Position numbers and translations under genes: made by a program. The notes under the pieces were generated by a model. The model was not told where the DNA came from. It did no database searches and worked only from the letters and a program-made list of their open reading frames with translations. Source: Lepidurus packardi (taxonomy: Eukaryota; Arthropoda; Branchiopoda; Notostraca; Triopsidae). From it: a DNA stretch of 64,000 nucleotides. Location of the stretch: NCBI GenBank assembly GCA_023053545.1, contig JAKZAN010000004.1, positions 7,440,001-7,504,000 of the forward strand. Direction: 5' to 3'. Positions 23,857-33,883 of this stretch are shown here, piece by piece (the first letter of the stretch is position 1; each line of letters opens with the position of its first letter).

Positions 23857-24477
23857 GTGATATGTCTGACTTTGTAGCATTTTTGTGGCAAAGGTTGTCT
23901 CATTTGGCCCTGTTGAAATTTCAGAAAGCCAGATTTGATCGAACAGATCTTACGTGATAAGAGTCATAATCTGCAGCTCAGCAAACGGCAGATTATGACC
24001 CTTGAACAGAATGCTAGAAAGCAGGCTATGATTCTGCTGTGGATTCATGCAAGGAGTCTGGGCTGGCCGCATCTCTGTTTGGGCAAATGTGTAAGCTCAG
24101 AGAGGCAAATTTTTCAATGAGTGAAATGCCAGGAAGGATTACGAAATAAATAAAAAACGTGTGACTGTAGCCCCTCCAGAATTTTGGGTATCCTAAGCTA
24201 AGTTGCCTGGAAGTATCTCCCGACGGGCATTGTAGGTGACGAAGGACTTACCGAAATCAAGAGTACCAAAGCTGCAGAGAAATTCTTTTCTTTCAGCGAA
24301 CTTGACCCAAACTGGGTAAACTCACTACTGCCTGTAATCCCTAACGTGTTTTCTTGATTCTTTTAGTTTTCCCATGAGCTTGTATGAATGATCAGGAAAG
24401 TAAAAATAATTTTATATTACGAAAGTTGATTAAATGGAGAGTAAGGTTTTAAATTGAAAAAAATACATGCTGTAGAA
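23857..24477. other. Palindrome spacer, left part
   Basis: Single-copy sequence between the left arm and the first Tigger-like remnant. No gene recognised. Confidence 0.4.
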
Positions 24478-25177
24478 CAGTCGTGCTGTAGGACGTCGTT
24501 CGTTTTGCGAATCGCTCGTTATGTGGGACGCCGTTTCTCATGAGTTGCGATGGGACTAATTTTGATCCGTTCCCTGCGAGGCCGGTCCAAAATCGCGAAA
24601 AAACGTTATTTCGCGTTATGACACTTTCGATGCCACTTATTTTCTTAAACCAATGAAACCAGCCCGTACTGACTCTTCCTCCTGTTATAAGGTTTGTGAG
24701 TTTGTTCCTGGAGTGGATCTTTTAAGCTCTCCATATATGACCCTAGCTTTCTCACAAATTATTTCCTGTGTGATTAAAACTACTTTCATTAATCCAAACT
24801 AACAAAGACCTCTTCATTTTATCAGTAACCGATTTTATGTATACTTGAGAAAACAAACTCTTGAGACTCTATCGGCTAAAATTGTTCCTGTGGTTGACTT
24901 GATCACTCCATATTCAGCTGCAAGATCTAAAACTCTAGCTCCTGATCATTTTTATCTATGATTTCTTGTTTCATTTCAGTAATAAGTGCCTTTCTACTCT
25001 TCCCACTAACGGTCTTCTTAGGTGCCATTTTAACAACACTAAAAAAGAACTGAATTTTCCATAAATTTGAAAGTTAAAAAAAAAAAACAGCGCGCGTGCG
25101 TTTATTTAAACAGAGCGTTTATTTTCCGTCCCGCGCGCGCTCGTAATGCGGAAAGTTCGCTATGCGAAGCACCACTG
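24478..25177 (-). mobile_element. Tigger/pogo-like element remnant 1 (N-terminal half of transposase)
   Basis: The minus strand from about 25030 encodes a decayed pogo-family transposase start: MAPKKTVSGKSRKALITEMK, then frame-shifted RVLDLAAEYG, LLVWINE and CEKARVIYGELKRSTP. These are the psq-type HTH and CENP-B-like HTH of Tigger transposases. Stops and frameshifts make it inactive. Terminal sequences resemble each other as inverted repeats (CAGTSGTGCT at both ends), with a TA at the right flank. The catalytic region is missing. Confidence 0.75.
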
Positions 25178-25185
25178 TATATCTA

Positions 25186-26535
25186 CAGTCAACCTCGGTT
25201 TGTGAGCTTAATTCGTTCCGCAAACGTGCTCGCAATCCCAATCACTCTTACATCAAAGCGAATTTCCCCATAAGAAACAAAGGAAACTCAGATACAGTGG
25301 AACCTCTCCTACGAGTTTAATTCGTTCCAGAATCTTGCTCGTTATGTGAAACACTCGTTAAGCGAAACTGATTTTCCCATATAAGTCAATGTAAAACACG
25401 ATAATGCGTTCCATGCGAAATATTTTTTTTAATGTTTATTAAAAAAAAATTACAGGTACATGCTTATAAATCGTTAAAGATCGTAACAACCTGGAAAAAA
25501 ACATTTTCAAAAATCGAAACTAGCTTATTACTTATTAATTTATGACAAATAATTAATTCTTTTTTAATAGAAAGCTGTGTAGAGACATTTGTTTTTTCCG
25601 ACTCTTTAAAATGTGGTAAAAATGTGACACGGCATTATCATTGAATAAATTTGTAGCACGCATAGCCACCTCCTTATTAGGATGATGCTTCTCAATGTAC
25701 GATGAAACAGCTGTTTCCCATGCTTTCAGCATTTCTCTTATTGCGCCAGAAGATTGTTGCTCTGCTACTTCCTCTTCCTCCACTAACAAACTCTCCTTCA
25801 TAACTTCTTGCTGTGAAATACCATCCAACTCCATAAGCTCATCAGTGGTCAGCTCTTGATTGTGCTCTTCCACAAGCTTTTAAATATCATTGTTATCCAC
25901 CTCCAGTCCCATGATATTAGCCAAAGATACAATCTCGTTGACTGTAGACTCTACAGGTACTGTTTCAAATTCACATTCGTGAACGCTCTCTGGCCAAAGC
26001 TTCTTCCAAGCAGAAAAGAGAGTCCTCTTGGTAACCCCTTCCCACTCCTTGTCAATCATCTTGAGGCAAGCAACGATGTGAAAGTGGTCTTTCCAAAACT
26101 CTCTGAGAGTGAGATTTGTTCCTTCAGTCACGTGATTTCGTGATTTACGTGACTTCCCTTTCTGCGTCGCTCGTTAAGGGAGCAATTTTTTCAAATTTTT
26201 TTTGCTCGTTATGCGAATTACTCGTTATGAGAGGTGCTCGTTAAGAGAGGTTCCACTGTAATTAGTTCCAAAACCCAAAAAATTTCTACATAAAAACGAT
26301 TGCGCTAAAATGTGACATTGCATTGTCGCTAAATAGATTCATCGCTCGCACTGCTACAGCCTTATTCGGGTGGTGCACTATATGAGTAATGCAGCGTATT
26401 CAGGGTACTATACAGCATGTACTGCTCGTATATCAAGATATCGCTCGAATATCGAGTCAAAATTTGATAAAAAAAATTGTGCTCGTCTTAATAAACACTC
26501 ACAAACCAAGTTACTCGCAAACCGAGGTTTGACTG
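25186..26535 (-). mobile_element. Tigger/pogo-like element remnant 2 (outer, host of element 3)
   Basis: Terminal inverted repeats begin CAGTCAACCTCGGTTTG at 25186 and end with the inverted form (CGAGGTTTGACTG) at 26535, each flanked by TA, the Tc1/mariner-superfamily target site. Internal minus-strand sequence near 26290-26385 encodes HHPNKAVAVRAMNLFSDNAM, part of the Tigger transposase C-terminus. The element is internally deleted and interrupted by element 3. Confidence 0.8.
25295..26258 (-). mobile_element. Tigger/pogo-like element 3, non-autonomous, nested in element 2
   Basis: A 964 bp element with inverted termini CAGTGGAACCTCTC at 25295 and 26258, flanked by TA dinucleotides. Minus-strand reading frames at 25880-26131 and 25553-25873 encode a transposase C-terminal domain (LREFWKDHFHIVACLKMIDK; HHPNKEVAMRATNLFNDNAV). 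An in-frame stop separates them, and the DNA-binding and most of the DDE region are absent. It could only move in trans. It lies wholly inside element 2, so it inserted later. Confidence 0.85.
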
Positions 26536-26808
26536 TATATATCTTCCTATACCCTACTCTGTCTTATAGCCCTTTCGGGAAGTTTCGGTTCGTCTTAGCA
26601 ACCGACGTGGGCTTTCTCCTTGCAATGAGACCATACGAGGCGGTTTGGACAACGCGGGTAACGCTTGGCGTACAGTGGAGCCCGCAAGTAATGTCGAGAA
26701 GTCTGTTTTAGGTGATTGAACTTCTAGTGGTGCCCTTCGCAGAAAACCTGGGTCATCCTCTAGTTAATAAGAAAAAAACCGCATCTCTAGGTTATAGCGT
26801 ATAGACCC

Positions 26809-26893
26809 AAGGACAAAGGTCGCAATGTTTGGGCAAGGACGCTGGTAATGTCAAGTACAGGTAAGAAGCCCAAGACATTCTTGGGTATAAATA
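26809..26893 (+). promoter_or_regulatory. Promoter module of gene D
   Basis: DR1-like AGGACA-A-AGGTCG (26809-26822), GGGCAAGGAC (about 26831-26840) and TATAAATA (26886-26893), 101 bp before the ATG. A TCATT initiator-like sequence lies about 32 bp downstream of the TATA start. An AGCTCAGTAGCTTGTC segment in the 5' UTR is conserved in genes C, E and F. Confidence 0.62.
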
Positions 26894-26993
26894 CTTCGCC
26901 GCGAACACCTGATAATCATTCCAGCTCAGTAGCTTGTCTTCTAACTAACAAGAAGCAACTTTTCTGAGTGGTATACATCTTGCGAGAGAGACC

Positions 26994-28921
26994 ATGGTAT
27001 CCAAAGCCGTTCTTCTCCTGGCCGTAGTGGCCTGTGTTGAAAGATGCCTTTCGCTTCCGTTAGCCAATGTAAGTTTACAATTTTTACTCCTAGTGCAGGA
27101 TAAGATAAATATAATTACATTTGTACCAGGAACAATACCAGGAGCAATCGCAATTTCAGCACCAAAGCCAGGCCCAGACACAAAGTCAGGACCAAGCACA
27201 AAAGCCTTGTCCAACGCCCTGCTATGTGCCCTGTTACGAGCCCTGTTATAAACTTTGCCAGACACCCTGCTACAAGCCATGCGAGCAGTCACAACAAACC
27301 CAAGTTCAACAGCAGACGCAGCAACAATCCCAGGCGCAATCCAAGGAGCAATCCCAAGCACAATCGCAAACTCAGACTCAAGCTCAGACTCAAGAACATA
27401 AGCCCTGCGAAAAACCTTGCACCCCATGCAAGCCTTGTACGGAAGAGCAGCAATACCAATTTCAACAACAGACTCAAGCGCAAACTCAAGCCCAAGTCGG
27501 ACGTGAAAATGTCCAAGCCCAATCGCAAGCTCAACAACAGCAGCAAGTTCAAGTGAACCACGAAAACCCTTGCGGAATACCATGCGCCGAACAAGCACAG
27601 ACGCAAGTTCAACAGCAGAGTCAGCAACAGTCTCAAAACCAAACTCAATCGCAATCGCAATCGCAATCCCAATCGCAATCCCAATCTCAAACCCAATCAC
27701 AAGAACAAATCCAGACTGAAAAACCCTGCGAAACTTGCTACCAACCTTGCTACCAACCTTGCTATGAACTCTGCTACGAACTGTATTACGAACCCTGCTA
27801 TGAACCCTGCTATCACACTCAGCAACAATCCCAGGCGCAATCCCAGACGCAATCCCAGACGCAATCCCAGACGCAATCCCAGGAGCAATCCCAGGAGCAA
27901 TCCCAGGAGCAATCCCAGGCGCAATCGCAATCGCAAACCCAAGTTCAGACTCACACTCAAGAACAGAAGCCCTGCAAGAGACCTTGCACCCCATGCAAGC
28001 CTTGTAAAGAAGAGCATCAATTCCAATTTCAACAACAATCCCAGGAACAAGCGCAATACCAATTAGGACGCGGAAATTTCCAAGCCCAATCACAAGCTCA
28101 GCAGCAGCAGCAAGTCCAAGGGAGCAGGCCTTGTGTTCCTACATGCGGAATTCCGTGCTGGGTACCGTGCTCCGAACAAGCGCAGACGCAAGTTCAACAG
28201 CAGACTCAGCAACAATCCCAAACTCAAACCCAATCGCAAGAGCAAAGTCAATCGCAAACACAGCAGCAATCGCAAACACAGCAGCAATCGCAAACCCAAC
28301 AGCAAGTTCATCCGCCTAAGCCATGCGGACAGCCTTGCGTAAAACTCTGCATCAAGCCTTGCCGAAAGCCTTGCGTAAGGCCATGCCAAGACCACGTTCA
28401 ACAACAGGTTCAGCAACAATCTCAAAGTCAGACCCAGACCCAACAGCAAACGCAAACCCAATGGCAAGCTCAGCAACAGGAACAGGCACAGACACAGGCT
28501 CAAACCCAATGGCAAGCTCAGCAACAGGCACAGGCACAAGCTCAGCAACAGGCACAGGCACAGGCTCAAACCCAATGGCAAGCTCAGCAACAGGCACAGG
28601 CACAGGCTCAAATCCAATGGCAAGCTCAGCAACAGGCACAGGTACAAGCTCAGCAACAAGCACAGGCACAGGCTCAAACCCAATGGCAAGCTCAGCAACA
28701 GGCACAGGCACAGGCTCAAACCCAATGGCAAGCTCAGCAACAGGCACAGGATCAAGTACAGGTTAGTTTTTAAATTTTGTTTCTTTCGTTTCATTAACCA
28801 AGTTTCTTAGGTCGCTGCCAAGCCTGAAACACCCTGCGGAAAGCCTAAACCCTGCAATGCGCAATACCAGAGTCAATACCAAGCTCAAGCCCAGCAGCAG
28901 GGTCAATACATTGATCCATAG
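26994..28921 (+). CDS. Secreted Q-rich Cys-Pro repeat protein D (right arm)
   Basis: Mirror copy of gene C: exons 26994-27068, 27130-28761 and 28811-28921, about 605 aa, with no amino-acid difference from C that I can see. One silent change is visible in a repeat near 27870. It has the same signal peptide, Q-rich tracts, KPC/YEPC blocks and WQAQQQ repeat tail, and the same TAG-GTAAAT stop-donor junction. It is transcribed away from gene C, so the pair is divergent around the transposon-filled spacer. Both copies look intact. Confidence 0.88.
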
Positions 28922-29867
28922 GTAAATACTTGTCTTCTTACATGAATAACTCAAAAGCTTGAATTCTTCGTTTCAGATCAGCTAAGGCGCCATCAAGAGA
29001 CCTGTATCGGCGCATTCCATGTTCGGCCTTTCACAGTAGCTCAGCTTCTTCTTTGCTTCTTTTTCTTACTTACTGCCAACCTTTTATGAGTGTATTGTCT
29101 TTCCCCATTTTACTTCAAGGGCACTATTATATTAAAATATTTATATTGGTAAGATGGGTAAAAGAGGGTTCGAACAATACAATTCTTTGAATTCAGACTT
29201 CAAGCTGCGTATGTGCTTCAAGATTCGGGTGAAATGCGTTCACTACATCCCAAACAACTACGTGCTTTGAGTCCAAAAATCGATCGTGGCCCACACACTT
29301 CAGTCATTTCTCCGTACAATTTTTTAACTAGTTAGACTTACTGAAAGCGAATCATCAGGGTTAACTGTTTTCTTAGTATTATTTAGCATTATTTTTTTTA
29401 ATTCTCTGGTACCTTTGAGGCGCCCTGAGAATTAAGCGTAGATACTACCTATTCAAAAAACAGCGCACTATTACCAGTAATAAACACGAAACGTGGGAGG
29501 AAATACGGGAATTTGACAACTTTTCACTGCTTTAACAACAACGGATAAAAAAAACGATGAAATATTGTCGAAGTCTTGTCTGAATTTAGCCATTTTTACC
29601 GAGTTGTATTCGACTTGTGGCTAATCGTTCTCTGCCTGTTCATAGCAAATCCAACTCCTTGCATATTGTTAATTTATTATTATTAATTTATTAATTAATT
29701 AGTTTTATTATTATTAATTTATTTATTATAATTAATTATGTATATGTTAATTTATTATGAATTTGAGAAGGAAACATTTATCCATTGTTTATTACTATGC
29801 TCAGTTTGCTGTTAAAATAGTTTTCTCATAATATTTATTAGATTCTTCAAAAATTTTTGAAATTTTA

Positions 29868-30060
29868 CACCCCATGCCTTGTAAAGAAGAGCAGCAATAC
29901 CAAGTTCAACAACAGTCCCAGGAACAAGCCCAAGCCCAATTAGGACGTGGAAATTTCCAAGCCCAATCACAAGCTCAGCATCAGCAGCAGCAAGTCCAAG
30001 GGAGCAGGCCTTGTGACTGCATGCGGAATGCCGTGCGCCATTGCATGAATTCATTTAGGA
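29868..30060 (+). pseudogene. Orphan Q-rich gene fragment, right arm
   Basis: Mirror of the fragment at 20400-20602, with two fewer Gln codons in the poly-Q stretch and a His replacing one Gln (SQAQHQQQQ). No signal peptide or promoter; the frame is lost after GSRPC. Confidence 0.75.
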
Positions 30061-30077
30061 TATTTTGTAAGTCATAC

Positions 30078-30670
30078 TTTAGCGGTCGCTACTATTGACC
30101 TGAAATTGCGAGGACGTCCTAGGTCAGTCCTTAAGGAGTGAAAAACAATTAAGAGGTACAGGGGAATATAGTTTGATGTGACTACCCTGTTATTGCTAAT
30201 TAATTGAATTGAAAATACGTGAACAAAAGAGTAAAGAGCCGACATTCTACTCTTCGTAGTTCCTTTCGAATAAAAATTATGGGATGCGTCAAGTTTCTTT
30301 GTATTGTAAAGTCAAACCCACAATTTACAATTGCAGACATACCTTTTCTGTACAGAATTACTGGAAATTAGATATGCATAACTAAAATAGTATGCAACCA
30401 ATGCATTTAGTTAGGTGCTGGTCTGTATGTGACTCCGGTTTAGAAGGTGCTAGAACGGTAGACAAATGCAGAATTTAGGAGCAATGGGACTATTGCAATA
30501 TTCGGTTGGAAAACTGTTTTATTAGCTTTAAATCACAATGTTTGGGGAAGTTTCATGTTATAGCATAAATATTAAAATTTAACCACGAGTATAGAGGTAT
30601 ACAGGGGAAATAGACATGGAGGATTTAACCCAAGTCACTGCTACGCGTGGGCCTAAGCGTAAGCCTCAGC
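30078..30670. other. Intergenic region outside right palindrome arm
   Basis: No coding exon seen. It probably includes the 3' UTR of gene E, which ends at 30671 on the minus strand. Confidence 0.4.
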
Positions 30671-31584
30671 TTAAGCCTGAGTTTGGGCCTGACCTCCGTT
30701 GGCTTGGGCATGTGCTTGAGAACCCCTCTCGCAAGGTTTTTCTACCTTGCAGGGTTTTTTCTCTTCTTTACAGGGCTTCTCTTTGCAGGGCTTCTCTTCT
30801 TTGCAGGGCTTCTCTTCTTTGCAGGGCTTCTCTTCTTTGCAGGGCTTTTCTTCTTTGCAGGGCTTCTCTTCTTTGCAGGGCTTTTCTTCTTTGCAGGGCT
30901 TTTCTTCTTTGCAGGGCTTTTCTTCTTTGCAGGGCTTTTCTTCTTTGCAGGGCTTCTTTTCGCAGGGCTTCTTTTCCTCTTTCTCACCCTTTTGCAGTAA
31001 AAAGACTATGAATCTTTGTAACGTGCTTGAAAAAAATTTACCTGTGCTTGTGACTGTGCTTGTGATTGAGACTGAGACTGAGCCTTCTTGTGTTTTTCGC
31101 AGGGTTTCTTACCCTACGCAAGGATAAGAAGAAAATAGTAAGATTAGCATGAGCAAGATTTAACAGCAGTATAATTTACCTCCGTTTGAGTTTGAGCTTG
31201 GACTTGGACTTGGACTTGAGTTTGAGCTTGAGCTGCCTTCATTCTGTTTTCAAATTGAGACTGCCCCTGCGTTTGCTGTTGAAACTGGGCCTGCTCTTGT
31301 ACTGCACAAGGCTCTTTGCATGGTTCGTAACAGGGTTCGCAAAGTTCATAGCAAGGTTCGTAGCAAGGTTCATAGCATGGTTCGTAGTAAGGCTTTACAA
31401 GCTAACGGTGCAGGAAAATCGACAATTAGATAGTAATTTATTTTTATTTCTGTCCTTGACTCACCTGCTGCTGGTACTGAGCCTGCTCTTGCTGCTGGTA
31501 CTGCGTTGTGGCACCAGTGGGGAGCGAATGACTTCGTTTAACACTGGCCACGATGACCAGGATAACTAGGGCTTTGGGAACCAT
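30671..31584 (-). CDS. Secreted Cys-Pro / KPCKEE repeat protein E
   Basis: Four exons: 31465-31584, 31180-31401, 31042-31113, 30671-30988, about 243 aa. The signal peptide (MVPKALVILVIVASVKRSHS) is followed in the same exon by TQYQQQEQAQYQQQ, so exon 1 is 40 codons rather than the 25 of the relatives. Exon 2 has YEPCYEPCYEPCYELCEPC, like gene C. Exon 4 is an array of about eleven 6-residue units (KPCKEE), ending in AHAQANGGQAQTQA. The array is rich in Lys, Glu and Cys, which favours ionic, disulfide or isopeptide crosslinks (inference). The frame was chosen because it keeps phase across all four exons; other frames of the repeat give SPAKKK- and LCRAF-type artefacts. Confidence 0.8.
30775..30975 (-). 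repeat. 18 bp coding tandem repeat in gene E
   Basis: About eleven tandem copies of an 18 bp unit encode PCKEEK. Units vary mainly at GAA/GAG third positions, and two near the ends are shortened. Likely prone to copy-number change. Confidence 0.9.
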
Positions 31585-31677
31585 TGTTGCTGGAGACGAA
31601 ATACCACTCGAGGATGCTCCTAGTTGTTCCACGACAAGCAGCTGAGCTTGAGTGACTTACAGATGCACTCAGCTGGC

Positions 31678-31770
31678 TATTTGTACCAAATTTCTTGATG
31701 TGATTGGAGACTTAGCTTACCCATAAGTTCACATTGCATATTGTGGCCTTGTCCCTCCTTCTGACCTTCA
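31678..31770 (-). promoter_or_regulatory. Promoter module of gene E
   Basis: Minus strand: TATA-like TACAAATA (31678-31685), GGGACAAGGCC (about 31745-31755) and an AGGTCA half-site (31762-31768). The second DR1 half is degraded. Confidence 0.5.
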
Positions 31771-33129
31771 ACATCCAAGCTGATGTGCTTTCATGAGAAC
31801 TCATTTGACCTATTGCTAGCTCTGACCTGCTGGATCTTCCACCAAAACAGATAAGCGTCGTATCTTTGATTGCGCAACACATGTTTACATTCATACTTAT
31901 TTTATAAGAGAAAATGTCAATTCTAAGGAGAATAGATGTTTTGTTGTAGAATAACACGAAGTACTCGGTTTAAGAGCACCGTTCCTATTTTATCCTTATT
32001 AACGTTCTGAGGCATAAGCTAAACGTGTTCCATAGGACCCCTTTTGGATTTATTTCGCTGAAGACGTATTGATCTATAGATCAATTGAGCTATATGGTTT
32101 TTAATTGTGTGACTGACATGTAAACTTTTTAAACATATTGAATAGTTTTAATCATAGTACAAACTGTATTTCCATAGTGAGTTACATAAATTGCAGTCTT
32201 CATGAAAAATTTCGTTACGACGGAAGAAATGCGCATTCTTAAGTGCTCAGCAGTTCTGACTCCTCATCAGAGACTTCCACTCATTTTACTTTGTGGCTTG
32301 CTAATGTTGCAGTTAAAAGAACCACCAGAATGTAGCAGAATGTGACTGGCGAGGAAAGAGAAGGAGGCGAGAGAGCAGAGTGAGAACTTCGACGGCGTGG
32401 GAAATCTGCCGAGTAAAAGAAAGGACGGAAATAAGATTTAAAAAAAGTCTAGTTCATTTTACTGTTAATCTGTGGCAAACCACGTTCCTTCATTTTGGAA
32501 GGGCATATGACCTCTGTAATCCCTGCAAAAAATTATGCAATTGATTTTATAAGAATCGTATTTTTTAAGATACGTTTATATTTTTTAGGAATACGAAATA
32601 CCTTTGCTTTTTTAAAAAGATTCGTGTATGTTTTTTTCACATGGTTTTACACGATCCCGGTGTGAAACTATATGGTTTTGGTTTAATAATCTTGTAATAT
32701 TCTAACTACAGTTTTGGCCTAAAAAATGTTTTGTCCCAATAAAGCTTCAAAATATCACTTATAGATTATCTCGTAAATTTCAACTTTAATTCTCACAAAT
32801 GGCAATCACAAATACGGCCACCCCATTTTCTTACCGCTAAATGTATTCTGAAAATGTAGAACATTAAAAATAGGATCAATTTAGTTTTTTTTTTTTTTAA
32901 AATTACGTATAGTGGTAGTTTTACTTGGAATCCTGCAAATAAATTTAAATCACGCTTGTCGTATCTTTCATCAGCTTTATCGATGAAGTTGATGAATATA
33001 GTCAGTTTCTATGAAACATTTAGAGCGCTAGTTATAAATTTTATAGCAAAAAACCACAAACCAACCAAAGACCACATGCACATATTTTAACACGGATAGT
33101 TCAAATAATACATAGAAATCGAATAAATA
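31771..33129. other. Intergenic region between genes E and F
   Basis: AT-rich, with a poly-T run near 32886-32900. No exon or transposon recognised. It holds upstream sequence of gene E and downstream sequence of gene F. Confidence 0.4.
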
Positions 33130-33253
33130 GCAGGCCTATATCAGGTCGGGCGACATAAGCATTCTCGCGTAGTTTTTTGCAGGGTTCGAAGCGGGGTGTT
33201 AGCAGAGTTCAGAACAGGGCTCGCATAGATTTTTGCAAGGTTTTGGCGACACG
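33130..33253 (-). pseudogene. Decayed 3' exon of gene F
   Basis: After an acceptor at about 33254 the minus strand reads IVSPKPCKNLCEPCSELC and then a stop; another frame continues FEPCKK. These are family Cys-Pro motifs broken by a stop and a frameshift. They lie beyond two stops in the preceding exon, so they are probably no longer translated. Confidence 0.6.
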
Positions 33254-33370
33254 ATCTGAAGTGCAATATAAAGAAAATTAACTTTTCATTAACGAAAATT
33301 CGTAAAATTTCTGATACGTTTTACGTACCTGCTACTGGTATTGAGCCTGCTCCTGCGCCTGTGCCTGTAT

Positions 33371-33764
33371 TTATGCCTGGAGTTGCGCCTGTTCTTGAGC
33401 CTGGGCTTGCGCCTGTTCTTGAGCCTGTGTCTGCGGTTGCCCAAAGTACTGGCCAAGGTACAGTCCCTGCCCCTGAGCCTGCGCTTGGTGCTGAACTTGA
33501 ACCTGGACTTGGCCTGGTTTGCACGGTGGTTGGCTTCCATCTGTGCAGAAAGTGTAGTAGCCAAAGGATTGTCCCTGGTTTCCTGGATTACTGCCGCTAG
33601 AGAAGCTATATCCGTACCCTACTTGCTGCAGTATAAAAAATACATGCGAAAATATCAGTCTTTAGTTATTATGATAAATAATAACTTACATCAGCAGTCG
33701 GAAGAGAAAAGCATCGTTCAAGACAGCCCATAATGATCAGGGTAACAAGGGCTTTGGATACCAT
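33371..33764 (-). CDS. Secreted Q-rich protein F, truncated
   Basis: Exons 33690-33764 (25-codon signal peptide, MVSKALVTLIIMGCLERCFS) and 33371-33625, about 109 aa. The body starts VGYGYSFSSGSNPGNQGQSF, has one Cys-Pro site (PPCKPGQ) and continues in Q/A repeats. It stops at TAA (33371-33373) inside the repeat. The same frame continues with IQAQAQEQAQYQ, a TAG, a donor, and the decayed exon at 33130-33253. Promoter and signal peptide look intact, so a shortened product may still be made. It may equally be an early pseudogene. Confidence 0.7.
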
Positions 33765-33883
33765 GGTAGATGCGACTTGCGACATGGTAGATGCTACAGG
33801 AAGATGCGACTTGTAAAATTGCTCTTGGTTGTTTCAAGACAAGCTGCCGAGCTGGACTAACTAACAGGGTGCTGTTATCTGAA

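Larger units (their letters stand above)
26729..30077. repeat. Right arm of large palindrome
   Basis: Inverted copy of 20393-23856, about 115 bp shorter chiefly because it has one 80 bp unit instead of two. It contains gene D, its promoter and an orphan Q-rich fragment. An AT-rich stretch (29670-29750) matches the one at 20705-20830. Confidence 0.93.

Noticed and set aside
21710..28794. Long antisense ORFs opposite genes C and D (up to 382 aa, Leu/Gly- or Ile/Ala/Gly-rich)
   Set aside because: They are reading-frame shadows of CAA/CAG-rich repeats, which rarely give stops on the opposite strand. They lack the family leader and splice structure.
20393..30077. The whole palindrome as a single transposon with long inverted repeats
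   Set aside because: The arms carry ordinary spliced host-type genes and no transposase. No target-site duplication is visible at the outer ends. The only transposon sequence is in the spacer.
30775..30975. CRISPR-like array
   Set aside because: Units are contiguous 18 bp coding repeats without unique spacers, in a eukaryotic gene.
30742..31127. ORFs reading SPAKKK or FAGLLF repeats in gene E
   Set aside because: They are alternative frames of the 18 bp array. Only the KPCKEE frame joins in phase through three upstream exons to a signal peptide.
33371..33420. Reassigned genetic code (TAA/TAG read as Gln)
   Set aside because: TAA and TAG end genes A-E at sensible places, and conserved genes use standard stops. 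Gene F is better explained by nonsense mutation.
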